Assembly (NCBI RefSeq): GCF_007858285.1
Contig: NZ_VFIL01000003.1
Coordinates: forward strand, 62,001-126,000
Length of the DNA: 64,000 nucleotides
Direction: 5' to 3'
From: Pseudomonas brenneri
GTDB lineage: Bacteria > Pseudomonadota > Gammaproteobacteria > Pseudomonadales > Pseudomonadaceae
The notes below the pieces were generated by a model, which was not told the DNA's origin, did no database searches, and saw only the letters and a list, made by a program, of their open reading frames with translations. Made by a program: the position numbers and the translations under genes. Shown here piece after piece: positions 56,591 through 64,000 of this stretch (its first letter is position 1; every line of letters starts with the position of its first letter).

Positions 56591-57410
56591 AGGCCGCGTC
56601 GGTTTTGCGAGCGGCCATATGCTTCAAATACCCCACCAGCAGGTCCAGGTCGGCATCAGGCAGCACGCTGGTGGCAAACGCCGGCATCTTCGCCTGTGGC
56701 CAGTGCCTCAGGCTTTGGGGATCACGGATATAACGCTTGAGGAAGTCGCCGCCAAAATACTCGGTCGGGCTGTAGGGCACATTCAGGTCCGGCCCTACCT
56801 GTGCGTCACCCGCGCCGTTGAGGCGATGGCAGGCCAGGCAGTTCTTCTGGAACAGGGCGAACCCCAGGTTGACCGGATCATCCACCGCCAGCGCAGGGTC
56901 CGGCAGCAGCACCGGGAAGCGTTCGGCGACGGTTTTCAGCTGTCTGATCTTAGAGACCTGGAATGGCCACTGTTCCGGGCTGATCCCGCTTGCCTGGGGC
57001 TGGGTCCACACCAGATAGAACGGGCCGGCACTGGGTTTGCCAGCGGCCAGCGGGGGCCACGGATGAGCCGGATCCTCCACCGCCAGCCACGCCTGTGCGC
57101 CGCTTTGCGCAAGCAGCGGCGCGACGGCCAGTTCGGCGGCGAAACCATCGAGTGCCACCGCCTGCACATGGTTCTGCGCTACCAGGCCCGGTAGGAGTGC
57201 GGCCATTGGGACTGCGCGATACGTCATATTGCGCTTGTAGGAAACATCATCGACGATCTGTACTACCTGCGCCGCCGGATGCTGGAGCAGGTCGGCGGTT
57301 TGCCAGGTCGTGCGGTTGTGATCCAGCTCGATGGTCAACTGGGCCGCGCTGACGGGGTAGGCCAGGATCAGCATCAGCAGGACGATAATCTGTTTCAAGG
57401 AGAAGCCCAT
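56586..57410 (-). CDS. Periplasmic c-type cytochrome
   Basis: A 274-residue exported protein. A signal peptide at the N-terminus (MGFSLKQIIVLLMLILAYPV, cleaved near SAAQ) is followed by a 140-residue domain without haem sites, then a C-terminal cytochrome c domain with CLACH at 191-195 and a distal methionine in AKMPAFATS. The N-terminal part looks like a molybdopterin-oxidoreductase-type fold, but this is uncertain. The ATG has AAGGAGAA upstream. It may accept electrons from a periplasmic enzyme. Confidence 0.85.
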   Translation of the reverse strand: MGFSLKQIIVLLMLILAYPVSAAQLTIELDHNRTTWQTADLLQHPAAQVVQIVDDVSYKRNMTYRAVPMAALLPGLVAQNHVQAVALDGFAAELAVAPLLAQSGAQAWLAVEDPAHPWPPLAAGKPSAGPFYLVWTQPQASGISPEQWPFQVSKIRQLKTVAERFPVLLPDPALAVDDPVNLGFALFQKNCLACHRLNGAGDAQVGPDLNVPYSPTEYFGGDFLKRYIRDPQSLRHWPQAKMPAFATSVLPDADLDLLVGYLKHMAARKTDAAL

Positions 57411-57465
57411 TTCGCAGTGACGATGCGGGCCCACGATACCGGAAAACGGCCACTAGACTGTAGGC

Positions 57466-57521
57466 AAAAAGACAGCCCCGGCCACGGGGACGCGGTACGC
57501 GGTTTCCCGGGCGGAGCTGTC
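57466..57521 (-). terminator. Terminator of the 31-residue membrane protein gene
   Basis: On the minus strand, GACAGCTCCG / CGGGGCTGTC (one G-U pair or mismatch) with a long loop and a five-T run. It separates the small gene from the cytochrome gene. Confidence 0.65.
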
Positions 57522-57554
57522 AAAGACTGCAATGTTTCGCTGTGATCGGCCCGT

Positions 57555-57650
57555 TCAACCAATGATCTTGGTCAGGTTGGGCAGAATCAGAATCAGTGTG
57601 GTGGCGAAGAGAATAAGCCCCGCCTGGCGAACTTTCGATTGTTTGAACAT
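57555..57650 (-). CDS. 31-residue single-span membrane protein
   Basis: A very short open frame: MFKQSKVRQAGLILFATTLI is followed by LILPNLTKIIG. The basic N-terminus, about 17 hydrophobic residues and short polar tail give a classical one-helix small membrane protein with the N-terminus inside. AAAAGG lies 9 bases before the ATG, and a terminator follows. Its function is unknown; such proteins often modulate transporters or sensors. Confidence 0.72.
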   Translation of the reverse strand: MFKQSKVRQAGLILFATTLILILPNLTKIIG

Positions 57651-58083
57651 GGCTGACTGCCTTTTGTTGTTATTCCTGAGCGTCAAATGCGCCGATACCA
57701 GCACCATCATTTCCTACGTTAAGCCGGCTAGATGGCATTTTTCTTACAGCTGCTCCAGCAAGACCCGGCAGCAGCTTCATACACTTCTTACTGATTCAAC
57801 CTTAGAGCCCCTGTCGGGCGTGGCTTAGATCGCTTTCATATCAAGTTAGATTGAAATCTGTTTAAAAAGGTATGAGGCATGTGGCCATCTCCGCGCCAGC
57901 CCCTTGGCTAGACAGCTAAAACGATTAATCAGGGGTTTCCGGTAGCCTCTTACCGTTCGTCTGAGCGTGGTCGTCAAGGCCAATGAGCGTATCGGTCATT
58001 GAATCTGCCCTCGTGGCGCTTAAGGTAAGGGCACGGTCGGCTCTCCCCTTGAGAGCTCCATTGCACAGTGGTTCGAGGACGTC
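57651..58083. other. Intergenic region upstream of the beta-oxidation pair
   Basis: 433 bases without a gene. It should contain the promoters of the small minus-strand gene and of the thiolase operon. GAAAT-CT-GTTTA at 57853-57864 is an imperfect PsrA-like site. I found no convincing -10/-35 pair for the thiolase gene. Confidence 0.45.
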
Positions 58084-59289
58084 ATGACCCAAGCTTTGAT
58101 CTTTGATGCGATACGTACGCCCCGGGGCAAAGGCAAGGCTGATGGCGCGTTGCACAGCGTCAAGCCGGTGGACCTGTTGGCCGGCTTGCTCACCGCCCTG
58201 CAGCAGCGCAGCGACCTGGATACGCGCCTGGTCGATGACATCGTGCTCGGCTGCGTCACCCCGGTCGGGGACCAGGGCGCGGATATCGCCAAGACCGCCG
58301 CGCTGGTGGCCGACTGGGACGTCAGCGTCGCCGGCGTGCAGGTCAATCGCTTCTGTGCGTCGGGCCTGGAAGCGGTCAATCTCGGTGCGATGAAAGTGCG
58401 CTCCGGCTTCGAGGATCTGGTGGTGGTCGGCGGTGTCGAGTCCATGTCCCGCGTGCCCATGGGCAGCGACGGCGGGGCCTGGGTGCTGGACCCGCAAACC
58501 AATATGCATAGCCACTTCACGCCCCAGGGGATTGGCGCCGACCTGATCGCCACCCTGGAAGGTTTCAGTCGCGACGATGTCGATGCTTTTGCCTTGCACT
58601 CCCAGCAGAAAGCGGCACGGGCCAGATCAGATGGTTCCTTCAAGAAATCGCTGATCCCGGTGCAGGACCAGAACGGTATCGTGCTGCTCGATCACGACGA
58701 ATTCATCCGTGGCGACTCGACGCTTGAAGGCCTGGGCAAACTCAAACCCAGCTTCGAAATGATGGGCCAGATGGGCTTCGATGCCACGGCCTTGCGGGTC
58801 TATAGCCATGTCGAGCGCATTCACCATGTCCATACACCGGGTAACAGCTCCGGGATCGTCGATGGCGCGGCCTTGATGTTGATCGGCTCCGAAGCTCGGG
58901 GTCGTGAACTGGGCCTGCAACCGCGCGCGCGCATTGTCGCCACGGCTGTGACCAGCACCGACCCGACGATCATGCTCACCGGCCCCGCGCCTGCTACCCG
59001 CAAGGCCCTGGCCAAGGCCGGCCTGCGGGTCGAGGACATCGACCTGTTCGAGGTCAACGAAGCCTTTGCCTCGGTGGTACTCAAGTTCATCAAGGACATG
59101 GGCATCGATGCCGACCGGGTCAACGTCAATGGTGGTTCGATTGCCATGGGCCACCCGCTGGGGGCCACGGGGTGCGCGATCCTCGGCACCTTGCTCGACG
59201 AACTGGAAGTGCGCCAGCAGCGCTACGGCCTGGCCACGCTCTGTGTGGGCGGCGGCATGGGTATCGCCACCATTATCGAACGCCTCTGA
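58084..59289 (+). CDS. Acetyl-CoA C-acyltransferase (thiolase, FadA-like)
   Basis: A 401-residue thiolase II-type enzyme that cleaves 3-ketoacyl-CoA in beta-oxidation. The nucleophile cysteine is in [11 protein letters not shown] near residue 91, the histidine in GHPLGATGC near 357, and the second cysteine in LCVGGGMG near 387. It precedes the multifunctional enzyme, the reverse of the main fadBA order, so this is an accessory beta-oxidation pair. The preferred chain length is not evident. Confidence 0.93.
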   Translation: MTQALIFDAIRTPRGKGKADGALHSVKPVDLLAGLLTALQQRSDLDTRLVDDIVLGCVTPVGDQGADIAKTAALVADWDVSVAGVQVNRFCASGLEAVNLGAMKVRSGFEDLVVVGGVESMSRVPMGSDGGAWVLDPQTNMHSHFTPQGIGADLIATLEGFSRDDVDAFALHSQQKAARARSDGSFKKSLIPVQDQNGIVLLDHDEFIRGDSTLEGLGKLKPSFEMMGQMGFDATALRVYSHVERIHHVHTPGNSSGIVDGAALMLIGSEARGRELGLQPRARIVATAVTSTDPTIMLTGPAPATRKALAKAGLRVEDIDLFEVNEAFASVVLKFIKDMGIDADRVNVNGGSIAMGHPLGATGCAILGTLLDELEVRQQRYGLATLCVGGGMGIATIIERL

Positions 59290-59305
59290 GCCTAAGGAAT
59301 TTGTC

Positions 59306-61450
59306 ATGACCGACGCCATTCGTTACGAAAAAGGCCAGGACCAGATCGTGGTGCTGACCCTCGACATGCCCGGCCAGAGTGCCAACACCATGAACGCGGC
59401 CTACCGCGAGGCCATGGCCACCACTGTCGCGCGCCTGGACGCGGAAAAGGATGAGATTGCCGGGGTCATTATCACTTCGGCGAAAAAAACTTTCTTTGCC
59501 GGCGGCGACCTCAATGAACTGATCAAAGTCGACAAGCCCCACGCCAAGGCGTTCTACGACATGGTCCTGGGCCTGAAGGCGCAACTGCGCAGCCTGGAAA
59601 CCCTCGGCAAGCCGGTGGTGGCGGCGATCAACGGCGCGGCGCTCGGCGGTGGCTGGGAGCTGTGCCTGGCGTGCCAGCATCGTGTGGCGCTGGATCATCC
59701 CTCGGTGCAGATCGGCTTGCCGGAAGTCACCCTCGGCCTCTTGCCGGGCGGCGGCGGGGTGGTGCGGATGGTGCGCATGCTGGGCCTGGAGAAGGCCTTG
59801 CCGTACCTGCTGGAAGGCAAGAAGGTCAGCGCGCAAAAGGCCCTACAGGCCGGTCTGATCGACGAGTTGGCGGCGGATCGCGATGAGTTGCTGGCCAAGT
59901 CCCGGGCCTGGATCCTGGCCAATCCTGCGGCTAAACAGCCTTGGGATATCAAGGGCCACCAGATCCCGGGTGGCACACCGTCCAACCCGAAAGTCGCGCA
60001 AATGCTCGCCATTGCGCCATCGATCCTGCGCAGCAAAACCAATGGTTGCTTCCCCGCGCCGGAGAAAATCCTCTGTGCTGCCGTGGAAGGCGCCCAGGTG
60101 GACTTCGACACCGCACACCTGATCGAGACTCGCTACTTCACCGAGCTCACCACCGGCCAGGTGGCGAAGAACATGATCGGCACCTTCTGGTTCCAGCTCA
60201 ACGAAATCAACGCCGGTGGCTCACGCCCTACAGGGTTTGCGCCGTATGTCACGCGCAAGGTCGGCATCCTTGGGGCTGGCATGATGGGGGCGGGGATTGC
60301 CTACGCCAGCGCATCGGCGGGAGTGGACGTAGTGCTCAAGGACGTCACGCTGGCGGCGGCAGAGAAGGGCAAGGCCCACTCGGCAGCGCTGCTGGACAAG
60401 AAGGTCAGCCGTGGGCAGCTGACGGTCGAGCAGCGCGACAGTACCCTGGCGCGGATCCGTCCTACAGACAGCGACGCCGACCTGGCCGGTTGCGACCTGA
60501 TCATCGAAGCCGTCTTCGAAGACCGCGACCTCAAGGCCAAGGTCTCGGCTGCGGCCCAGCGTGTAGTAGGGGCTGACGCGGTGATTGCTTCCAATACGTC
60601 CACCTTGCCTATCAGCGGCCTGGCGAGCGCGGTGCCCGATCAAGGTAAATTCATCGGCTTGCACTTCTTTAGCCCGGTGGAAAAAATGCCCCTGGTGGAA
60701 ATCATCAAGGGCGCCAACACCAGCGACGAAACCCTGGCTCGCGGTTTTGATTTCGTACTGCAAATCAAGAAAACCCCGATTGTGGTGAATGACAGTCGCG
60801 GCTTCTTCACCTCACGGGTGTTCGGCACCTTCACCAACGAAGGCATTACCCTGCTCGGCGAAGGTGTGGCCGCGCCGATGATCGAAACCGAGGCGCGCAA
60901 GGCCGGGATGCCGATTGGCCCGCTGGCGATCTCGGACGAAGTTTCCCTCAGCCTGATGAGCCATATCCGTCAGCAGACCGCCAAGGACCTACAAGCCGAA
61001 GGTAAAACACTGCCGGAACACCCGGCGTTTGCGGTGATCGACCTGCTGCTCAATGAATACAAGCGTCCCGGCAAGGCGGCGGGCGGTGGTTTCTACGAGT
61101 ACCCCAGCGGTGGGCAGAAGCATTTGTGGCCTGAGCTCAAGGCGCGCTTTGAAAGGCCCGGGCAGCGGATCTCGGCGCAGGATGTGCGCGACCGCCTGCT
61201 GTTTATCCAGGCCATCGAGACTGTGCGCTGTGTGGAGGAGGGCGTATTGATGTCCACCGCCGATGCCAACGTGGGTTCGATCTTCGGTATCGGTTTTGCG
61301 GCCTGGACCGGCGGGGCGCTGCAATTTATCAACCAGTACGGGCTCAACGACTTCGTGGCGCGGGCGCGTTACCTGGCCGAGCAGTACGGCGAGCGGTTCA
61401 ACCCGCCAGCCTTGCTGCTGGAAAAGGCCGCCCAGGGCGCTACGTTCTAG
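59306..61450 (+). CDS. Multifunctional enoyl-CoA hydratase/3-hydroxyacyl-CoA dehydrogenase (FadB/FadJ-like)
   Basis: A 714-residue beta-oxidation protein. The N-terminal crotonase domain has the oxyanion segment INGAALGGGWELCLACQHRV near residue 108 and GLPEVTLGLLPGGGG near 133. The NAD domain has VGILGAGMMGAGIAYA near 319, and the C-terminal 3-hydroxyacyl-CoA dehydrogenase domains have FFSPVEKMPLVEII and GGGFYEYP. The start is the ATG after TAAGGA, 16 bases from the thiolase stop. Reducing equivalents feed the ETF and respiratory systems. Confidence 0.94.
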   Translation: MTDAIRYEKGQDQIVVLTLDMPGQSANTMNAAYREAMATTVARLDAEKDEIAGVIITSAKKTFFAGGDLNELIKVDKPHAKAFYDMVLGLKAQLRSLETLGKPVVAAINGAALGGGWELCLACQHRVALDHPSVQIGLPEVTLGLLPGGGGVVRMVRMLGLEKALPYLLEGKKVSAQKALQAGLIDELAADRDELLAKSRAWILANPAAKQPWDIKGHQIPGGTPSNPKVAQMLAIAPSILRSKTNGCFPAPEKILCAAVEGAQVDFDTAHLIETRYFTELTTGQVAKNMIGTFWFQLNEINAGGSRPTGFAPYVTRKVGILGAGMMGAGIAYASASAGVDVVLKDVTLAAAEKGKAHSAALLDKKVSRGQLTVEQRDSTLARIRPTDSDADLAGCDLIIEAVFEDRDLKAKVSAAAQRVVGADAVIASNTSTLPISGLASAVPDQGKFIGLHFFSPVEKMPLVEIIKGANTSDETLARGFDFVLQIKKTPIVVNDSRGFFTSRVFGTFTNEGITLLGEGVAAPMIETEARKAGMPIGPLAISDEVSLSLMSHIRQQTAKDLQAEGKTLPEHPAFAVIDLLLNEYKRPGKAAGGGFYEYPSGGQKHLWPELKARFERPGQRISAQDVRDRLLFIQAIETVRCVEEGVLMSTADANVGSIFGIGFAAWTGGALQFINQYGLNDFVARARYLAEQYGERFNPPALLLEKAAQGATF

Positions 61451-61547
61451 CCACCCGACCGGACACGGCTGGGGCTTGCCTTGAAAGGGTATTTCAGGGC
61501 AGGCTGGTGGGTGTGCGTTATTCCCATCACCGTGTCAGGTATTTTTT

Positions 61548-62270
61548 ATGTCGCTACGCGTCTGCATTCTGGAAACCGATATCCTGCGTCCGGAACTGGT
61601 CGATCAATATCAAGGTTACGGGCAGATGTTCCAGCGCCTGTTTTCACAGCAGCCGATTGCCGCCGAGTTCATCGTCTACAACGTGATGCAAGGTGACTAC
61701 CCGGCTGACAGCGAAGTCTTCGATGCCTACCTGGTAACGGGCAGCAAAGCGGACTCCTTTGCCACCGACCCGTGGATCGAAACCCTCAGGGCCTATCTGC
61801 TGAACCGCTACGAGCGGGGCGACAAGTTGCTCGGTATCTGTTTCGGCCATCAACTGCTGGCGCTGCTGCTGGGCGGCAAGAGCGAGCGGGCGAGCCAGGG
61901 CTGGGGCGTGGGCATCCACAACTACCAACTGGCCGCCAAAGCGCCGTGGATGAGCCCGGTGGTGGAAGAACTGACCCTGTTGATCAGCCATCAGGATCAG
62001 GTCACGGCCTTGCCGCAAAACGCCACGGTGATTGCCTCCAGCGACTTCTGCCCGTTTGCCGCTTATCACATCAATGACCAGGTGCTGTGCTTCCAGGGGC
62101 ATCCCGAGTTTATCCACGATTACTCGCGGGCACTGTTGGACATTCGCCAGCAGAACCTGGGCGAGCAGATCTACCAAAGTGGCGTCGCCAGCCTGGCGCA
62201 CGACCACCACGGCGTGACTGTGGCGGAATGGATGATGCGGTTCGTGGCGCACAAGCCGCAGGTGGCCTGA
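61548..62270 (+). CDS. Class I glutamine amidotransferase-like protein
   Basis: A 240-residue class I glutamine amidotransferase-type protein. The nucleophile elbow GICFGHQ has C98, and the FQGHPEF block supplies the His-Glu pair near 181. It stands alone without a synthetase domain, resembling GMP synthase-like and gamma-glutamyl hydrolase-like proteins of pseudomonads. The substrate is unknown. No Shine-Dalgarno is strong before the ATG. It converges on corA. Confidence 0.88.
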   Translation: MSLRVCILETDILRPELVDQYQGYGQMFQRLFSQQPIAAEFIVYNVMQGDYPADSEVFDAYLVTGSKADSFATDPWIETLRAYLLNRYERGDKLLGICFGHQLLALLLGGKSERASQGWGVGIHNYQLAAKAPWMSPVVEELTLLISHQDQVTALPQNATVIASSDFCPFAAYHINDQVLCFQGHPEFIHDYSRALLDIRQQNLGEQIYQSGVASLAHDHHGVTVAEWMMRFVAHKPQVA

Positions 62271-62283
62271 TCAGTTGGGCCGG

Positions 62284-63255
62284 CTATAGCCACCCCGAGC
62301 GCTTGAAGCTGGCCCACAACCCCGTGCACCCCACCGCGATAAACCCCAACACCGCAAAATAGCCGTAGTGCCACTGCAGCTCCGGCATGTTCTGGAAGTT
62401 CATCCCGTAGATCCCGGCCACCGCCGTGGGGAACGCGAGGATCGCCGCCCAGGCGGCAAACTTGCGTTGCACCACGCTCTGGCGCGAGGCCTCCAGCAGC
62501 ACACCGATCTCGATGGTCTGGCTGGCGATGTCGCGCAGGGTGGAAAGGTCTTCCATCTGCCGCGTGACATGGATCTGCACATCGCGAAAATACGGGCGCA
62601 TGTTCTTGTCGATGAACGGGAAGCTCAGCTTCTGCAATTCCTCGCTGATCTCCACCATCGGCGCCACATGCCGGCGCAGCCTCAGCACATCGCGGCGCAG
62701 GCCATGCAGGTTCTGGATATCCCGCTCATTGAGGGCGTCGCACAGCACGCTGCGCTCCAGCGCATCGATCTCGGCATGAATCGCCTCGCTCACCGGCTGG
62801 TAGTTTTCGGTGACAAAATCCAGCAGCGCATAGAGTACGAAATCTTCCCCGTGTTCCAGCAGCAGTGGCCGCGCCTCACAACGTTGGCGCACATACCCGT
62901 AGGACGCCGAGTGGCCATTGCGGGCGGTGATGATATAGCCGTTACCGGCGAAGATATGGGTCTCGATAAACTCCAGCTTGCCCTCATGGCGCACCGGCGA
63001 ATAGGTCACGATAAACAGCGCGTCGCCAAAGGTTTCCAGCTTGGGCCGGCTGTGTTTTTCCAGGGCGTCTTCGATGGCCAGTTCATGCAGGTTGAACTGG
63101 CGTTGCAGGTTGGCCAACTCCTGGGCGTCGGGCTCTTCCAGGCCGATCCACACAAAGTGACCGGGCTTGGCCGCCCAGGCGGCGCCTTCATCGAGGGTGA
63201 TATCCCTGACTTTTTTCCCGGCGCTGTAGACGGCTGCTGCAACAACTCTACCCAT
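62284..63255 (-). CDS. corA: CorA family magnesium and cobalt transporter
   Basis: A 323-residue CorA protein. A long cytoplasmic N-terminal domain (about 1-255) is followed by two C-terminal membrane helices, with the pore signature YGMNF near residue 285 and a short MPEL loop. It is the pentameric Mg2+/Co2+ (or Zn2+) channel family. The start ATG gives MGRVVAAAVYSAG. A REP element lies between it and the acyltransferase gene. Confidence 0.94.
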   Translation of the reverse strand: MGRVVAAAVYSAGKKVRDITLDEGAAWAAKPGHFVWIGLEEPDAQELANLQRQFNLHELAIEDALEKHSRPKLETFGDALFIVTYSPVRHEGKLEFIETHIFAGNGYIITARNGHSASYGYVRQRCEARPLLLEHGEDFVLYALLDFVTENYQPVSEAIHAEIDALERSVLCDALNERDIQNLHGLRRDVLRLRRHVAPMVEISEELQKLSFPFIDKNMRPYFRDVQIHVTRQMEDLSTLRDIASQTIEIGVLLEASRQSVVQRKFAAWAAILAFPTAVAGIYGMNFQNMPELQWHYGYFAVLGFIAVGCTGLWASFKRSGWL

Positions 63256-63315
63256 AATGCTGATCGCTTCTTCACAAGTGGCAGTAACCGGCCAGCTTAG
63301 CCTGAAACGCTACAT

Positions 63316-63363
63316 TGTAGGAGCTGGCTTGCCGGCGATGGCGTCCTCAAGATCGCCATCGCC
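63316..63363 (+). repeat. REP element with hairpin
   Basis: GTAGGAGCTGGCTTGCCGGC followed by GATGGCGTCCTCAAGATCGC; GGCGATGGC pairs with GCCATCGCC. It is the same family as 4045, in the gap between corA and the acyltransferase. Confidence 0.8.
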
Positions 63364-63369
63364 TGTCAT

Positions 63370-64000
63370 TCAGGTTTTTTGCAGTTCTTGATCCATCGCT
63401 TCAATACATTCGATCATCTGCCCGCGGCATTTCTCGATCAGCCCGGGCATGTCATCCATCGTCAAACCAGCCGTCGGAATCGGCGCCAAGGATCGGATCA
63501 AAATATCACCACTGTCCCAGCGATTGAGCTTCATCTGCTTCACATAAGTACTGACGCACACCGGCACAATCGGCACCCCGGCGGCAATCGCCATCTGGAA
63601 CGCGCCCTTCTTGAACGGCAGCAAGGCTTCACCCAGGTTGCGGGTGCCTTCCACAAACACCCAGATCGAGGTGTCTTCGTGTTGCAGGGTATGGGTGGTG
63701 GTCAGCATCGACCGCCGTGCCTTCTGTGCATTGCCCCGATCAATCAGCACATTGCCCGCCAGCCAGAACAGTTGCCCGAACAGCGGCACCCACTTCAGGC
63801 TCTTCTTGCCGATACATACGGTGCGATAGGGCACCACGTTGCCGAACACGAACAAATCATAGTTGGACTGGTGGTTGGCAATGATCACGCAACTGCTCGA
63901 CTTGTTGCGCAGCGAGTCCACTTGCGCCTTGACCCGCAGCCGTAGGATCCACATGGCCGGCAGTGCATACAGGCGTGCGCACAGGCGGCTGTTGTCCGGG
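63370..64000 (-). CDS. plsC: 1-acyl-sn-glycerol-3-phosphate acyltransferase (5' end beyond window)
   Basis: A PlsC-type acyltransferase whose beginning lies outside the window: the frame is open to base 64000 and continues upstream of the first internal methionine at 63954 (residues LCARLYALPAMWILRLR). At least 210 residues are visible. The NHQSNYD (HX4D) motif, the IDRGNAQKARRS segment, the EGTRN motif and FKKGAFQMAIAAGVPIVPV are intact. It acylates lysophosphatidic acid at the inner membrane. Several PlsC paralogues exist in pseudomonads, so the precise symbol is uncertain. Confidence 0.9.
   Translation of the reverse strand, partial: PDNSRLCARLYALPAMWILRLRVKAQVDSLRNKSSSCVIIANHQSNYDLFVFGNVVPYRTVCIGKKSLKWVPLFGQLFWLAGNVLIDRGNAQKARRSMLTTTHTLQHEDTSIWVFVEGTRNLGEALLPFKKGAFQMAIAAGVPIVPVCVSTYVKQMKLNRWDSGDILIRSLAPIPTAGLTMDDMPGLIEKCRGQMIECIEAMDQELQKT

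Overview
The window is a stretch of Pseudomonas chromosome, most likely from the P. fluorescens group. The evidence is gene order and protein character: gacS next to ldhA; exbBD-lpxK-kdsB-murB; divergent rne and rluC; yceD-rpmF-plsX-fabD-fabG-acpP-fabF-pabC-mltG-tmk-holB-tatD; and ETF-QO divergent from etfBA. GC-rich codon use and scattered Pseudomonas-type REP palindromes agree. I see no prophage, insertion sequence, CRISPR array, rRNA or tRNA. This is mainly core genome with a few accessory genes.

Layout. 1-4.6 kb (minus strand): D-lactate dehydrogenase, the hybrid kinase GacS and a DUF2062 membrane protein. 4.8-11.6 kb: comEC, an ExbB/ExbD pair, lpxK, a Trm112-like protein, kdsB, a low-molecular-weight phosphatase and murB, mostly with overlapping stop and start codons. 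11.9-16.3 kb: a two-subunit, Tat-exported molybdenum hydroxylase with its XdhC and MocA maturation factors. 16.4-19.6 kb (minus): RNase E with a roughly 640-nt leader. 20.3-23.0 kb: RluC, a HAD phosphatase and SppA. 23.0-33.5 kb: Maf (minus), then the long fatty acid, cell wall and replication cluster. 33.5-36.9 kb: an RgsA-like sRNA, a TetR regulator, a MoaA protein, and DUF4823 and DUF1285 proteins. 37-42.4 kb: mixed accessory and regulatory genes (secreted protein, MFS, GNAT, IclR, zinc alcohol dehydrogenase, AraC). 42.5-46.4 kb: the electron-transfer flavoprotein system. 46.5-52.9 kb: envelope proteins, a MocR regulator, small proteins and RraB. 53-56.5 kb: a circularly permuted ATP-grasp, alpha-E and transglutaminase operon. 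56.6-64 kb: cytochrome c, a 31-residue membrane protein, a thiolase and multifunctional beta-oxidation pair, a glutamine amidotransferase, CorA, and an acyltransferase that runs off the window end.

The strongest discovery is upstream of the ATP-grasp operon. A textbook sigma-54 promoter (CTGGCACG-N4-TTGC) sits 59 bases downstream of the centre of a near-perfect NtrC dyad (TGCACC-N5-GGTGCG). This predicts that a poorly understood peptide-bond-forming gene set is switched on by nitrogen limitation. Just beyond it, on the minus strand, lies an unassigned sRNA-like element with three hairpins, a C-rich loop and an intrinsic terminator.

Other points: a consensus promoter that leaves yceD almost leaderless; an exact PsrA-type box and a separate perfect 12-bp palindrome between ETF-QO and etfBA; a hairpin just before the rne start codon; and the absence of pilZ between holB and tatD. 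GacS and the RgsA-like sRNA are functionally linked in pseudomonads, and RraB is an inhibitor of RNase E. Coordinates and starts were derived by reading the sequence; no database search was run.
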